A stretch of 64,000 nt of DNA, taken from positions 44,307,744 through 44,371,743 of the forward strand of contig NC_071354.1 of assembly GCF_943734655.1 (NCBI RefSeq). Reading direction: 5' to 3'. Positions 34,801 to 45,120 of the stretch are shown here, piece by piece (the first letter of the stretch is position 1; every line of letters starts with the position of its first letter). Below the pieces are notes generated by a model that had not been told where the DNA came from, made no database searches, and saw nothing but the letters and a program-made list of their open reading frames with translations. The position numbers and the translations under genes were made by a program. This DNA comes from Sabethes cyaneus. Its lineage: Eukaryota > Arthropoda > Insecta > Diptera > Culicidae.

Positions 34801-37800
34801 CATAGATAAGAAAGGAATATTAGTCCAATACGTGTTGTTACAAGAGACCGCGGGTACCACCCCAGCAAACATTTTCGTACGTATATCAAAGTAGCAAATT
34901 TGATTTATGTACCGATATATATCTAGAAAAATCGCATTCGATGCACGAAACCAGCATATGCGTACTGTTTTGGAGGCGATATACGTACTGCAAGTTATAT
35001 GAAAATAATCCACATTCATAAGTATTTGTATACGATGAAATCCGACTCAACATGATTAGTTCCATAACGCTATACAATTCTGTGACGAAAATCGTATGTG
35101 AATCAGTTACTATCATTTTGTACGAATAAATGTAAACTAGGGTGCGCTTTATTAAGCCTTATGTACGATTTCGAGTTTGTTTAGCGATATTTAAGATGAT
35201 TTTCACACATTATTATACGATTTGTGGTTTGCTGGGACTGCATCTCCACAAGTATCACGGGATAGGATTTATGTTAGTAAGAGAAGGTACATATCAGGGC
35301 TCATCTTGGTAGATGATATGATCCAACGAAACGACGTGTACATCGGTAATTACATTTTATCCATTACAAAAACATTCGTGCCATTTAAATTATGAATTCT
35401 CGTTTAGAAAACGCTATTCAAATTGCTGACCCGAATTTATAACTACGCAATTCTTACGGTCAAAGTTATTACAACGAACGAGGCACAAAGCGAGCGATGC
35501 TGAACTCCCCTGCAATAAAACACTCGGAGCTTGATTACTAATGAAACCTGAGAATACTTTTATTTACTTTACTTTTACTTTTTCGGCGACAATCCGCTAA
35601 TCGAAACCATGCCGAATTCAGGAGCCGTCTCCACATTTCTCGGCCTTGGGCTGCCGATCTCCAGTCGCCCCTTACACCCGCTGCTCTGGCATCCTTGTCA
35701 ACAGCGCTCATCCAGCACATACGGGATCTACCTCGCAGTCTTAGGCCTCTGTCGGTTACTCTGCTCAATATTGTTTTCGCTAGTCTTTCATCCGGCATTC
35801 TTGTTACGTGGCCAGCCCATTGTAGCCTGCCGTGTTTAGTCGCTTCACAATATCCGCATTTTGTATACTCCAAGATTCATGATGCGCCTGTGCTACACTT
35901 CTTCGTTTAGTATACCACCAAAAATTGATCGCAGGATCTTACGCTCAAAAACGCCAAGAGCACGTCGCTCTCTATCAACGTCCAAGCTTCGTGGCCGTAG
36001 AGTACCAGCTGGAGAATCAGCGTCTTACAGAGCGCGAGTTTTGCACGGAATTGCAGGCTTCGGGACCTCAGCTGGCTACGTAATCCCTAGAAGGCCCAAT
36101 TGGCAGCCGCTGTCTGCCTTTTTACTTCACGGCTCACATCGTGATCACATATCACTAAAGGTGTCACAAATTAGTCGACCACTTCAAAAGTGCTATCACC
36201 TATCTATCACCACCGCAATTGCAACATCCGAAGAGCTACTACGCCTCTACCAGCCTCCTATTTTGTTTTGGTAGAATTTATGATGAGCCCTATCCTCGCA
36301 GCTTCGTCCTTAAGATGTGTATACGCCTCTTCCACAGCTCTACGGTTTTTTTTTTCATGTGTGGACTCATCACTGCGACCAGTATAGTTGATCTATTGTG
36401 ATATCGCCCGGGTGTTTACTGTATGACATGCACTGCATTTCTTTTTGCAATAATCGCTATTGAATGAGCGATATGCTTATTAAATTTTATGCGTGCTTGT
36501 GTGTATTGGGATTTACCCTTCCTTCAAAGCTTGATCTACTTTACCCACTTATTACTCGCTGTCAGTACTATCCCATATTATAGCCGTCCCTGGCGAGAAC
36601 TCATTCGTACCTCTGACCAGTACACTTAACTATAGGAGGGACATTTGCACTGTCAAGAAGCTTCAGAGGGTAAATAAAGCATTCAGCATGAAGGAAGGGT
36701 AGGCGAGGGGCCTGAGAATGAACCCATGCTAAAGTCACTTGACAAGGAATGGCTTGATTCTACTAAGATTCGAACCCACGACCACTCGCTTGTCAAAGCG
36801 GCTACGGAGCCCCCCTAAGCTCTACGGTTAATACCGATGATATCGATGTCGACCACAAACCCTGGGAGCGTATGGAATTTTGTGATGATGATACCGCTTC
36901 TCTGCACGCCTGCCCTTCGAATAGCACCTTCCAATGCAATGTTGAACAGCAAATTCGATAATCCGTCATCTCGCTTCAAACCATCTAACGTCACAAACGA
37001 ATTCGATGTCTCACCCGTTATCCTGACGCTTGATGTTGATCCATCAAGGGTAGCACGTATCAACCTAATCAGTTTTATTGGAAAACCATGTTCTGAAACA
37101 CCTTATTTTGTTTAACTAGATCGTACGCCGCTTTGAAGTCTACACACAAATGGCGTGCCTGAAGATAAAATTTCCGGAATTTATCGAGGAATTGTCGCAA
37201 GGTCAATATTTGGTCTATCGAGCATGGTCCTTCTCGAAAACCACACTGTTATTCGCCAACAAAAGGTTTTCTGCAACGGCCTCACTCTGAGAAGCAGAAT
37301 GCGGTAGATAATTTAGTATGCAGAATTTAGGAGGGTAATGCCTTGGTAATTACTGCATTCGAGTCGATGGCCCTTTTCGTAAAAAGGGCATATGAGACCT
37401 TCCAACCAGTCCGTAGGCAGTTCCTCCTTGGTCCATACCTCTAGTATAACCTGATGAAGTGCACAATACATCCGTTCGCTCTCGACTTTCAGAAGTTCGA
37501 CGGGGATGCCGTCCTTTCCAGCTGTTTTGTCGTTTTTCAGCTCTCTCGCTTGTCCATCATCCTCAATCGTTATCCAATTTCTGCTGACTGCTCCATCTTG
37601 TTCACCATTCAACAATGCATCGAATCGAATCGATTGCATCGGTCCGGTTTAGGGCTGTCTAACCGGTAGTACCGGTAGTACCGAAACCGGTAATACCGGC
37701 CAATTTTTGGATACCGAAATACCGGTTTTGGAAAAGCAAAAAACCGGTATTTTCTAATCTGCTTGTTTTTTCCAATTCCTTATTCGAATAAGAACTATAT

Positions 37801-40800
37801 TTGGTAAAAGAAAATATACTCTTAGAAAAACAACTTGGTGTTAATGCCGACGAGATTCTTCGACTACTAACAGTGAAGAGAGTGAAATTGTGGGTCAAAT
37901 AATTATAGCTCTTGAATCCATTTAAGGTACAGTAGAGTAACTTTGCTGTAAAAATGTTTTATTGTATGAGCCATACGTCGCGTTTCAATTTATTTTTGAA
38001 CAGCTTGATATTCAAAAGCCTCCAAATTATTCGAAGCACTCAAATAACGAATTTAGGAAACAAGATCAGGGCCCAGAAACGTCACTTACAATAGTAAATT
38101 GTTATTCAACAATTAAGTAATGAAGCTTCAGTTTCAACATAAGCAGCGCCGCTTCGTTTCAAAACTGGCTTCAATCAGCGTCATTGAAACGATTGTCACT
38201 TCATCATGACGACCGGTTTTAAAGTTTCATTTGTATTTCTCTATCAAAAAGTCAGAAAAAGTTCAGCTTAGACTTTGAATGCAATTGAATTGATTTTGAG
38301 TAACATTTCCTACAATTTAACGCATATTATGATTAATCTACACAACATCGACAAATGGTGCCTGACTGTCAATCGTCGTCATTTGACATAGTCAGTAGCT
38401 TCAGCTGAAACTTGCTTGAAACGTTCTGTTCAACAAATGAAACATGTCGCTTCAGTATGAAGCGAAGGTAAGGGAAAGTTAGCTTCATTTATTTGTTTCG
38501 ACGATGCCGGATTCTGATCAGAATACGGGGATCTTTGCGCTTTTTGGGCATTCTTGCCATCAAAGGATCTGCCAGTAAAGAATTTGGAATATTTTTCAAG
38601 TCTTTTGAGTGATACAATGATTAAACAAGGAGATGAAATCTGCATCTCACTATCTTCGAATAGTGGGATTGATAAAAAAGAAGAGAAGGTATTTGTGTTT
38701 GTGAACGATGATGAAGAGGATGACGTTGTGCAGGAGTTCCGGTTTGGGGATAGAGAAAAAATTGCTGAGAGGCTGTAGGAGACCGGGGTATTAATTATGC
38801 TGGAAGCTACAATACAAGATATTTAGTAAATAATTAAAGGCGGGTTTCCCTACTATAAATTTGAAGAAATGGAAGGAAAATTCCTGATGTGCTTAGAGCC
38901 GTTCGCCAGACATCGATGAAAGCGGAAATTTTTTCAATTATTGGAAGTGTTGGCAATAAAATTCGTTCTAGTAAGCGAACTAAATCGCTAAGAGTATTAT
39001 ATCTGCTTAAATTCTACTTTGCTAAGCAACAATACTGAAGCTAAAGTTTCAAAAAGAAAAGATTTATTGAAAAACATCGACATTTCTCTTGATTTCGAAT
39101 AATCTGCCAATACCGGTTTTTTACCGGTATTACCGGTATTTTCCACGCCAATACCGAAATACCGGTTTTCACCAAAAGCGCCCAATACCGACAGCCCTAG
39201 TCCGGTTACTGATTCTGTTGATCATATTTAAGAAGCTTCTCGTATCGTGCCTCTCGAAGCAGTTCTCCGCCTCCGCAAGAACGCGATTCCAGTGCTGGCG
39301 TTTCTTACGACGGTGAAGTCTCTTTTCGGTAGCTCTAGCATCTCAGTATCTCTCTCTACTCTGACGTGTAACCACAGAGTGTAACAGTTGCAGCCAATAT
39401 GTAACTTCTGACTCGATTCTTCTCATCAGTCACTCGTTGGCATTCTGCGTCAAACTACTCACTAGAAGTGGCTGCAGCAGTAATACCCAACACTTCTCGC
39501 ACTGTAGTACTGATCGCGTCGTGCATATGGCTCCATTGTTCTCTCCAAGTTGTTCACCGATCGGCTCATCAGTCTTCCGAGAGTCGTATTTTCCTCATTA
39601 GTTTTGATTAGAATACATTGGACAACCGGGCGCGGATCTTGCTTACTACAAGATAGTGGTCCGAGTCGACGTTCGGTCCCCGGAAGGATCGCACGTCTGT
39701 GACATCAGAGAAGTGCCGGCCATCAACCAGAACATAGTCGTAAGAATATAACAAATACATTCACAAATAAAATTTAGTTAAAATCAACTTACATGTTCCA
39801 TGCACGAGGAAAGGATTTATATTAATTGACTTAAATTCATAATCTTAACTTAATCAGTTACAAATTTTCAGACACAAAACTCGTATGTTGGCCAGAAACA
39901 ATATCCAAAGGTCTCTAAATGAGGCGCCTTTTTTTGATAATGATTTAATTCCGCTTTCCAGCGGAATACCCACTAGCCCGCCCGGTGTAACTAAGCATAT
40001 AAAACGCATATTAATTCATCCGCCAATCGGATGTATGCCAAGTGAGGAAGTTACCATTATAATGGGATTATAAAGAGTACCAATGAGGCTATATGGCTAC
40101 ACACTTTACGGGTGCACGCATCAGGTAGCGAACCTAAAACGGACGATGAAGATCTCATTAGCATACTAATACTGTCATCTATGAAGCCCCGGATCGAGTC
40201 GGATTTGTGCAGACCTCTTCACTTTGTCAACCACTTCCTATGGGATGACGCTCTCCTATCTATGGGTGATGATCTCCGTAAATGCTGATTGCTGACCCGA
40301 CCGGCTGTTGGTCACTAATCTCTATACGGTATTTATGGTGACCGAGAGGCACATACCTATAGCCTCGTAACTATTGCACGCTGCGCTACTGCCAGTGCAA
40401 CTAGTGTGAAGAGTGAAAATGAAAGAATGGAAACATGATCACTGTAAAAAAGCGATCGCGATACTATCGCTTGGGACCTGCTGTACCGATCAACTGGCAA
40501 GATAACACCGCTTTACTGAAACAAATTTGAATTAATAAATTTTTGTGTGTAACCTAATCCATTCATTGACCGTTTTAACCAAAACGGAACACCAATTTGT
40601 TGGATTTATTAGGTTAATGCATTCTCAAAAAAATTAATGTAATCCGGAGTTTGAACCGGGAAATTTTCAGTTTGACGAGTGGTGTAATGCTTTCCCAACA
40701 AGCTGATCGACGTGCTAATCCTATTCAATCAGATCGTTAGGAAGCACGCAACGTCTTCCGTCCAGACACGATAAAATCGGTTCAATTGTAAAAACTAAGT

Positions 40801-43461
40801 AAAAGGTGATACTGGTGTGAGGTGGGCAGGGTTCCAAACGACATCAGCGAAAAAAGAGGTGCTAATTAATCGAAGAACTTTGCGTCAATGTCAGGCTAAT
40901 ACAGACATCACCGTAAAGTTCTCTCCGTTATGGTGGCGGGCAGGGTAAATCACAGAGGGAGACCCGATTATTAGCCATCGAATGAATGCCAAAAGGAAAG
41001 CAGCATGTACAAAAAAAAGCTGTTAAAGTGTACACAAAGATGTATTGTAAATTGTAATCCGAAGCTCGGAAGTGCCATTCGACAATTGAGCCATGTTTTT
41101 CTCCCGGTCGACCTCCTGAAGTTTTCGGCGCGACCGGCAACGCAACAACGAACGGTGCGCGCGGCTCTCTGCGCCTGCAACATAAATAATAATAATATGT
41201 AGGTATTGTGGCACCGGTCGGTCGGTGGTAGACCTAAAAAGGTGCTGCCGAGAGGGAGTCTCCTGCGAGAAGGTGTCATATTCGGGAGTTGTTTATTATT
41301 TCGTCATTCTACACCGATCCCTTGCGAAAGAAAAAAAAAAGACGCAGCAAGCCGACGCACCGGTGTGCAGAAATGCGTTCACTACGCTCGGAGTCGGTTC
41401 CCGTTTTTTGATATCTGTTTTTCGCTGCCTGCTGTTTGAATTCCCGTCAAAGTGATGTTTATTATTGGAGGTGGCAATTATTAAAATGGATTTCTTGAAG
41501 TTCGGAAGTTGAAGGATTGCTTGAATGAAGAAATTTCAGTTACTGATATTTCTGTTCATTTCAAAATTGACGCTTTTGTACTATTGAAGTCTTTTGACCA
41601 TCCATAGTTACACATTCACTAAAGCTAATTAAATCAGAATAAGATCATTCTTAATAAATAGATTAATGTACAGTTAGAGGCACTAAGTCTCTCTATGTAT
41701 AGTTAAACGTATTAACTTAGTGGCTCCCAAACCGAACATTTTCAAAAAACGATTAAAAAAAATAAAGCACTAACCTGTTAGAAATTCTCAGCTAGAAACA
41801 AAAAAAATTCTGCAACTCAAAGCATTGGACGTTAAATCCTTTATTTCCCATTGCGTTTTTGGCCTCAAATTTGGAAGAACTTTTTAGACTACTCCATAAA
41901 TATTTACTAGGCACCATACTTTGGCTTCTTCAAATCTTGAAGAAATAAATATTAAAGAGGCGAACCAGCCGCAGGCTGAAAACCTCTCTAATATAGAATT
42001 AAAAAAAAAAATAAATAAATATTGTATCATTTCACTGTTATTTAACATGCACACTCGGAACACTTTAGAAAATTAACCCGATACGAGAAGAAACATTCAC
42101 CACTGTCGAAATTATTCTACGAAAGGATAATAATTTTGTCACTCCTTAGTGATTGATAAAATTAATTTCAATCATAAATCCGCCACACCAGTTTGTTTAA
42201 ATAACTGAAGTAGGTAACCAAGACAACTCTCACGGATTTAAAAGCCTTTCTTCAAGGCCTTTTTAAACTGGACTGCAAAAAAACAATAAATCAGATACAT
42301 TGGAAGCGGTTTTAGTCCTAATTTCTGTTCTAAAAATTCAAATTGCTCTTTCTACATGTCAGCGTCAATAAAATATGCTTATATTTGACTAACATATTTC
42401 AAAACAAAAGCGCTCCATTTCCAGAATAAAACCATTTTTGTTGCTTTCTACCCACTAGACTTTCCCATCGCCGACATCAAGAAGGACAGCAGCCAAATGA
42501 ACATCGGTTCCCCGTCGGACGTGTTCTGCTCCGTTCCCGGCCGGCTCAGTCTCCTTTCCAGCACCTCCAAATACAAAGTGACGGTCGCGGAAGTGCAGCG
42601 ACGCCTCGCGCCACCCGAATGTCTCAACGCGTCTCTGCTTGGCGGTGTCCTAAGACGGTAAGACTTTCTTCCTTCATTACAAAACGCTCGAGCAATTAAA
42701 ATCTCCCTCCCACGCAGTATTTAAATTAGACAAACTGCGAAAAATCACGTTAATTTATTTTCCTTTCGTAACCCGCCAGGGCAAAGAGTAAAAACGGAGG
42801 CCGGCTGCTGAGGGAAAAGTTGGAGAAAATCGGTCTCAATCTGCCGGCAGGAAGACGCAAAGCGGCCAACGTAACACTACTAACCTCGCTGGTGGAAGGC
42901 GAAGCAATCCATTTGGCGCGCGATTTCGGCTACGTCTGCGAAACCGAATTCCCGGCGCGTCAGGTTGCCGAGTACCTGTCCCGACAGTACTCGGAACCGC
43001 AGGAATCATACCGACGGAAAGAACTGCTCATCAATACCAAACAGGTATGGTTTCAGCACAGCGTTAGTCCCAATTTAGTCAGTTGCATTTATCAATACTC
43101 TTTCGTCACAGATTACAAAAGAACTTATGGATCTACTGAATCAAGATCGGTCTCCGCTGTGTAACACTCGGCCGCAACACATTTTGGATCCCTCGATACA
43201 GCGACATCTTACGCACTTTTCACTCATTTCACATGGTTTTGGTTCGCCCGCCATTGTTGCAGCTCTGACAGCTATTCAGGTACTTTTAGTTAGCAACAAA
43301 TCTCGCAAACTCAGAACTGAAACTTTATTTTCTTTTGTTTTTTTTTTCAGAACTTCCTCAACGAATCCATCAAGCACCTAGATAAAATGTATCCCGGAAA
43401 CGGCGGAAGTATGGTGACCTCATCCCTAGACAAAAACAAAATGGACAACGACAAGAAATGA
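25848..43461 (+). CDS. TfAP-2: Transcription factor AP-2 (8 coding exons with the proximal start)
   Basis: Sequence-specific nuclear activator that binds GC-rich sites as a dimer. Coding exons: 25848-25886, 26226-26459, 26524-26688, 29125-29332, 42459-42657, 42780-43044, 43112-43279, 43351-43461. All junctions have GT-AG sites and compatible phases, and the product is 462 residues. The N-terminal half holds a Gly/His-rich stretch, then the AP-2 transactivation motif FQPPYFPPP (about residues 71-79). Exon 5 starts the conserved basic region (FCSVPGRLSLLSSTSKYKVT; PPECLNASLLGG). Exons 6-7 encode the helix-span-helix dimerisation and DNA-binding domain (GLNLPAGRRKAANVTLLTSL; ARDFGYVCETEFPA; LTHFSLISHGFGSPAI). 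The tail is Lys/Asp-rich. There are no frame breaks in the shared exons. The large intron (29333-42458) and upstream DNA carry many transposons. The start is uncertain because of alternative first exons. Confidence 0.9.
26226..26459 (+). CDS. TfAP-2: TfAP-2 shared exon 2 (transactivation motif)
   Basis: 234 nt, phase 0 at both ends, between TTTTCTAG and GTTAGT. It starts ERLTSHGG, is Gly/Ser/His-rich, and ends with the hallmark SDFQPPYFPPPFHH. Confidence 0.92.
26524..26688 (+). CDS. TfAP-2: TfAP-2 shared exon 3
   Basis: 165 nt, phase 0 at both ends, acceptor TTTTTTTCTAG and donor GTAAGC. It encodes NHGLDYLSTDPYGQPLSSLH and a Gln/His/Leu-rich stretch, equivalent to the region after PPYFPPP in vertebrate AP-2. 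The preceding intron is only 64 nt. Confidence 0.9.
26689..29124 (+). other. TfAP-2 intron
   Basis: 2.4 kb between phase-compatible exons. Several short open frames on both strands (26757-26969, 27305-27496, 28136-28375, 28238-28495) have no domain. The stretch 27130-28380 has more G+C than typical repeat DNA here and may hold regulatory sequence. Confidence 0.5.
29125..29332 (+). CDS. TfAP-2: TfAP-2 shared exon 4
   Basis: 208 nt, enters in phase 0 and leaves one base (donor GTAAGT at 29333). It encodes RRSDYSGS and HDPLSLHQALQSAVDDGQNP, matching the linker before the basic region. The exact acceptor (29124 or 6 bases downstream) is not certain. Confidence 0.88.
29333..32704 (+). other. TfAP-2 large intron, first part; GC-richer block at 30350-31560
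   Basis: 29333-30340 is AT-rich without signal. The block 30350-31560 and its continuation to about 32150 have higher G+C and AG-type runs, and many short frames with no domain. It could be an unrecognised LTR or leader of a decayed retrotransposon, or a regulatory region. I found no flanking repeats that decide. Confidence 0.3.
32705..33114 (+). mobile_element. tRNA-derived SINE (family A), copy 2
   Basis: Shares with the copies at 13409 and 36348 the start GTGCTCCGTAGC, the CTCAGGCCCC segment, AAGCACGCAATAGCGATTGC, and the end CACAATAGATCAAAG...GTCGCGGTGATGA with an A-run. The B-box portion is deleted here, so this copy is probably old and inactive. Confidence 0.65.
33390..33755 (+). mobile_element. 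MITE-like element (CCCAGCAAAC family), truncated copy
   Basis: Starts CCCAGCAAACGTTTTCGTAC and is collinear over about 365 bases with the copy at 34861-35236, including GTACCGATATA, TTCGATGCACGAAA and TTTGTATACGA. The right inverted end is missing (sequence diverges after GCATAAATAAGG). Confidence 0.6.
33756..34860. other. TfAP-2 large intron, no gene recognised
   Basis: AT-rich. 34780-34845 shares the phrase TTAGTCCAATAC and flanks with about 12575, a minor dispersed repeat. Confidence 0.35.
34861..35236 (+). mobile_element. MITE-like element (CCCAGCAAAC family), full copy
   Basis: Perfect 10-bp terminal inverted repeat: CCCAGCAAAC at 34861-34870 and GTTTGCTGGG at 35227-35236. The interior is non-coding and matches 33390-33755. 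Confidence 0.65.
36336..36347. repeat. SINE target-site duplication, left (AGCTCTACGGTT)
   Basis: Twelve bases repeated exactly at 36818-36829, next to the poly(T) that is the A-tail of the minus-strand SINE. Confidence 0.9.
36348..36817 (-). mobile_element. tRNA-derived SINE (family A), copy 3, with 12-bp target duplication
   Basis: On the minus strand it starts TAGGGGGGCTCCGTAGCCGC, has the B-box match GGGTTCGAATCTTAG, and ends GTCCACACATG followed by an A-run (36348-36355 as T). The exact 12-bp duplication AGCTCTACGGTT on both sides defines the insertion and shows it landed in the LINE. Confidence 0.88.
36818..36829. repeat. SINE target-site duplication, right (AGCTCTACGGTT)
   Basis: Exact partner of 36336-36347. 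Confidence 0.9.
37642..37649. repeat. hAT target-site duplication, left (GTCCGGTT)
   Basis: Eight bases repeated exactly at 39200-39207. Confidence 0.9.
37650..39199. mobile_element. hAT-like non-autonomous DNA transposon, 1550 bp
   Basis: Terminal inverted repeats TAGGGCTGTC (37650-37659) and GACAGCCCTA (39190-39199) are flanked by an exact 8-bp duplication GTCCGGTT; 8 bp is the signature length of the hAT superfamily. Both ends carry dense ACCGGT/TACCGG subterminal motifs, possible transposase binding sites. The interior has only short frames (for example 38554-38778 on +, acidic, no domain), so no transposase is recognisable. It splits the minus-strand LINE at its reverse-transcriptase start. 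Confidence 0.88.
39200..39207. repeat. hAT target-site duplication, right (GTCCGGTT)
   Basis: Exact partner of 37642-37649. Confidence 0.9.
39746..42458 (+). other. TfAP-2 large intron, last part, no gene recognised
   Basis: No domain is recognisable in the open frames. The stretch 40930-41460 has more G+C and CpG than its surroundings, with overlapping frames on both strands and no codon-like pattern; it could be a regulatory block. The rest is AT-rich. Confidence 0.3.
42459..42657 (+). CDS. TfAP-2: TfAP-2 shared exon 5 (basic region)
   Basis: 199 nt; enters after one base of a split Asn codon, leaves two bases (donor CG|GTAAGA). It encodes VFCSVPGRLSLLSSTSKYKV and PPECLNASLLGGVLRR, nearly invariant in AP-2 proteins. 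Confidence 0.97.
42780..43044 (+). CDS. TfAP-2: TfAP-2 shared exon 6 (helix-span-helix, first part)
   Basis: 265 nt, completes a split Arg codon and ends in phase 0 at CAG|GTATGG. It encodes AKSKNGGRLLREKLEKIGLN, PAGRRKAANVTLLTSLVEGE and ARDFGYVCETEFPA. Confidence 0.98.
43112..43279 (+). CDS. TfAP-2: TfAP-2 shared exon 7 (helix-span-helix, second part)
   Basis: 168 nt, phase 0 at both ends. It encodes ITKELMDLLNQDRSPL and RHLTHFSLISHGFGSPAIVA. The preceding intron is 67 nt. Confidence 0.97.
43351..43461 (+). CDS. TfAP-2: TfAP-2 last coding exon
   Basis: 111 nt including the TGA stop at 43459-43461. It starts NFLNESIKHLDKMYP and ends with a charged tail (DKNKMDNDKK). Confidence 0.95.
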   Translation, partial: NFLNESIKHLDKMYPGNGGSMVTSSLDKNKMDNDKK

Positions 43462-43679
43462 CAGTTATAAAATTATCTGTTCACTAAAATTGAACGATTT
43501 TAGTCGAATTCAGCCAGTTTGTTTTTTTGGGGAGAATGGAGGTTACGGATGATTATTATTAATAACGAAGGCAGCAGAATATCACCACAACCGACTAAGC
43601 AGCAAATGCGCTTCGCTGGTTTGTTGCCCCTAACTTTGTAAAAAGCCAACCGCAAGTATTGTGATGTATAAAAGGAAAG

Positions 43680-43685
43680 AATAAA
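43680..43685 (+). terminator. Likely poly(A) signal of TfAP-2 (AATAAA)
   Basis: First canonical AATAAA after the stop codon, 219 bases downstream, in AT-rich DNA. More AATAAA-like motifs follow, so longer 3' ends are possible. Confidence 0.5.
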
Positions 43686-45120
43686 CACAACGCAACTATA
43701 GCATAGGAAGAGGAATGACAAGTTACACTATGAGATTTCAACATAGATTGATTATAATTAAATTATTATTGGTCACCCGCAAGCGAAAGTTTGACAGTCT
43801 GCACGTTTCATCTCTCGGTGTTCTCAATATATTTAACTGTAATCAATTGAACGCATAATCGTAAAGTATTGTTTAGTATTTTATAATCCTTTTGTGATAG
43901 ACTATTGTTTAATATTGAACTATGTATAGAGCCTAGCACATGTACATTTCCATTTAACAATCGAAATGGATAACCATGGGTGTTTGCTTCATCTGCAATT
44001 TCGTTCAAGAACAAACTGGGTACATTCCGACTTAGCCAACCCATGGTGAAAAGATGACTGACACGAGCACCTAACGGAAATTTTTTATTTATTGTTTACA
44101 TTTAAGCTATTTCAAATTTGACAAAAGAGCCGAATGAGGCTTAGGTTATTTGTGAAATCATGTGCCAAAATGAAAGCCACGAACGCGTTATTCAACCGAT
44201 ATTCGATTGCCATAATCTGTTAGAACCTGTAGGTGCCAACACGCCGTACTTCTAAACACGAAATTCAAATCAACTGAAAAACTCCGCCAACCAATCTCCC
44301 CATGAGTGCCATGATTCCAATTGATTTTGAACATTGACGGAATCACGTCAGCCATATTTGTTTTCTGTTCATATTTCAAACGAAAGCACTTTTCATTGCC
44401 ATTTTCAATCGAACAAAAAATATCGAATTGGAACAGTATAAAATAAAAACAAATTAACCAACAATTTTTCTTCCGGTTGTCGTCACACAGTCATTGCATT
44501 GTAAAATTTCGTAACATAATTTACCTAAATTATCGAACAAAGCACGAAAACTTTTGCTTCGCAATAGTAATCGTTGATGTACAAAACTCGATTAGAAAAA
44601 AAACAAGTATTACATTTTCCAAGCTAAATTAAGAAAAACTCAACATCAGCTCAAATAAGCTCGAAACCGACATTCCGCACAGTTTCTACATGTTTATACA
44701 GTATTTGGTCCAGTTTGAAATGATAACAAGTTTTTTCTTCATTCACGCATACGCAACATACAGTAAAACAAAGCAAACTTACAACAATAATAAAGCAAAC
44801 AAAAAAAAACATGATTACCCGGTAACATTTCAAACAAATAGAGGAAACGGTTTTGTAAAAGAAATAAAAAAAATCAACATCGTTCGCAAAACACACGCGG
44901 TATTATAAAAGCATTCTATACTGGAACCGCTATATAGAAAATTAAGAAATTCAATTTAAAGAAAAAAAAATCACAAAGTTGTACATGAGACGGTATAAGA
45001 ACAAATTTCAGAAGTATTATAAATTTAAATTAATGAAAATATATATTTTAAACTCAACTAGACTTCATTAAACACAAATTAATATCACCATTCATCACAC
45101 TGACTGGTCGGTGGTTTTTA
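43686..45120. other. 3' UTR remainder or intergenic, no gene recognised
   Basis: Very AT-rich; only incidental short frames on both strands. Confidence 0.4.

Larger units (their letters stand above)
35560..39745 (-). pseudogene. Non-LTR retrotransposon (LINE), decayed and split by a SINE and an hAT-like element
   Basis: Reading downward on the minus strand. 39745-39610 has the C-terminal end of the endonuclease domain (SYDYVLVDGRHFSDV, then SDHYLVVSKIR). 39600-39208 is the linker. 37639-37313 is the start of reverse transcriptase (NDKTAGKDGIPVELLK, then LICPFYEKGHRLECSNYQG). 37063-36830 is the palm (DGLSNLLFNIALEGAIRRAG, with the catalytic box degraded). 36200-35560 is the C-terminal tail (GRLQWAGHVTRMPDERLAKT, GDWRSAAQGREMWRRLLNSA), ending in an AAAGTAAA-type tail. 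Interruptions: a hAT-like element at 37650-39199 and a SINE at 36348-36817. Confidence 0.82.

Noticed and set aside
40930..41460. Possible gene in the GC-richer block of the TfAP-2 intron
   Set aside because: Frames on both strands are of similar length and none has a domain, so coding status is not supported.
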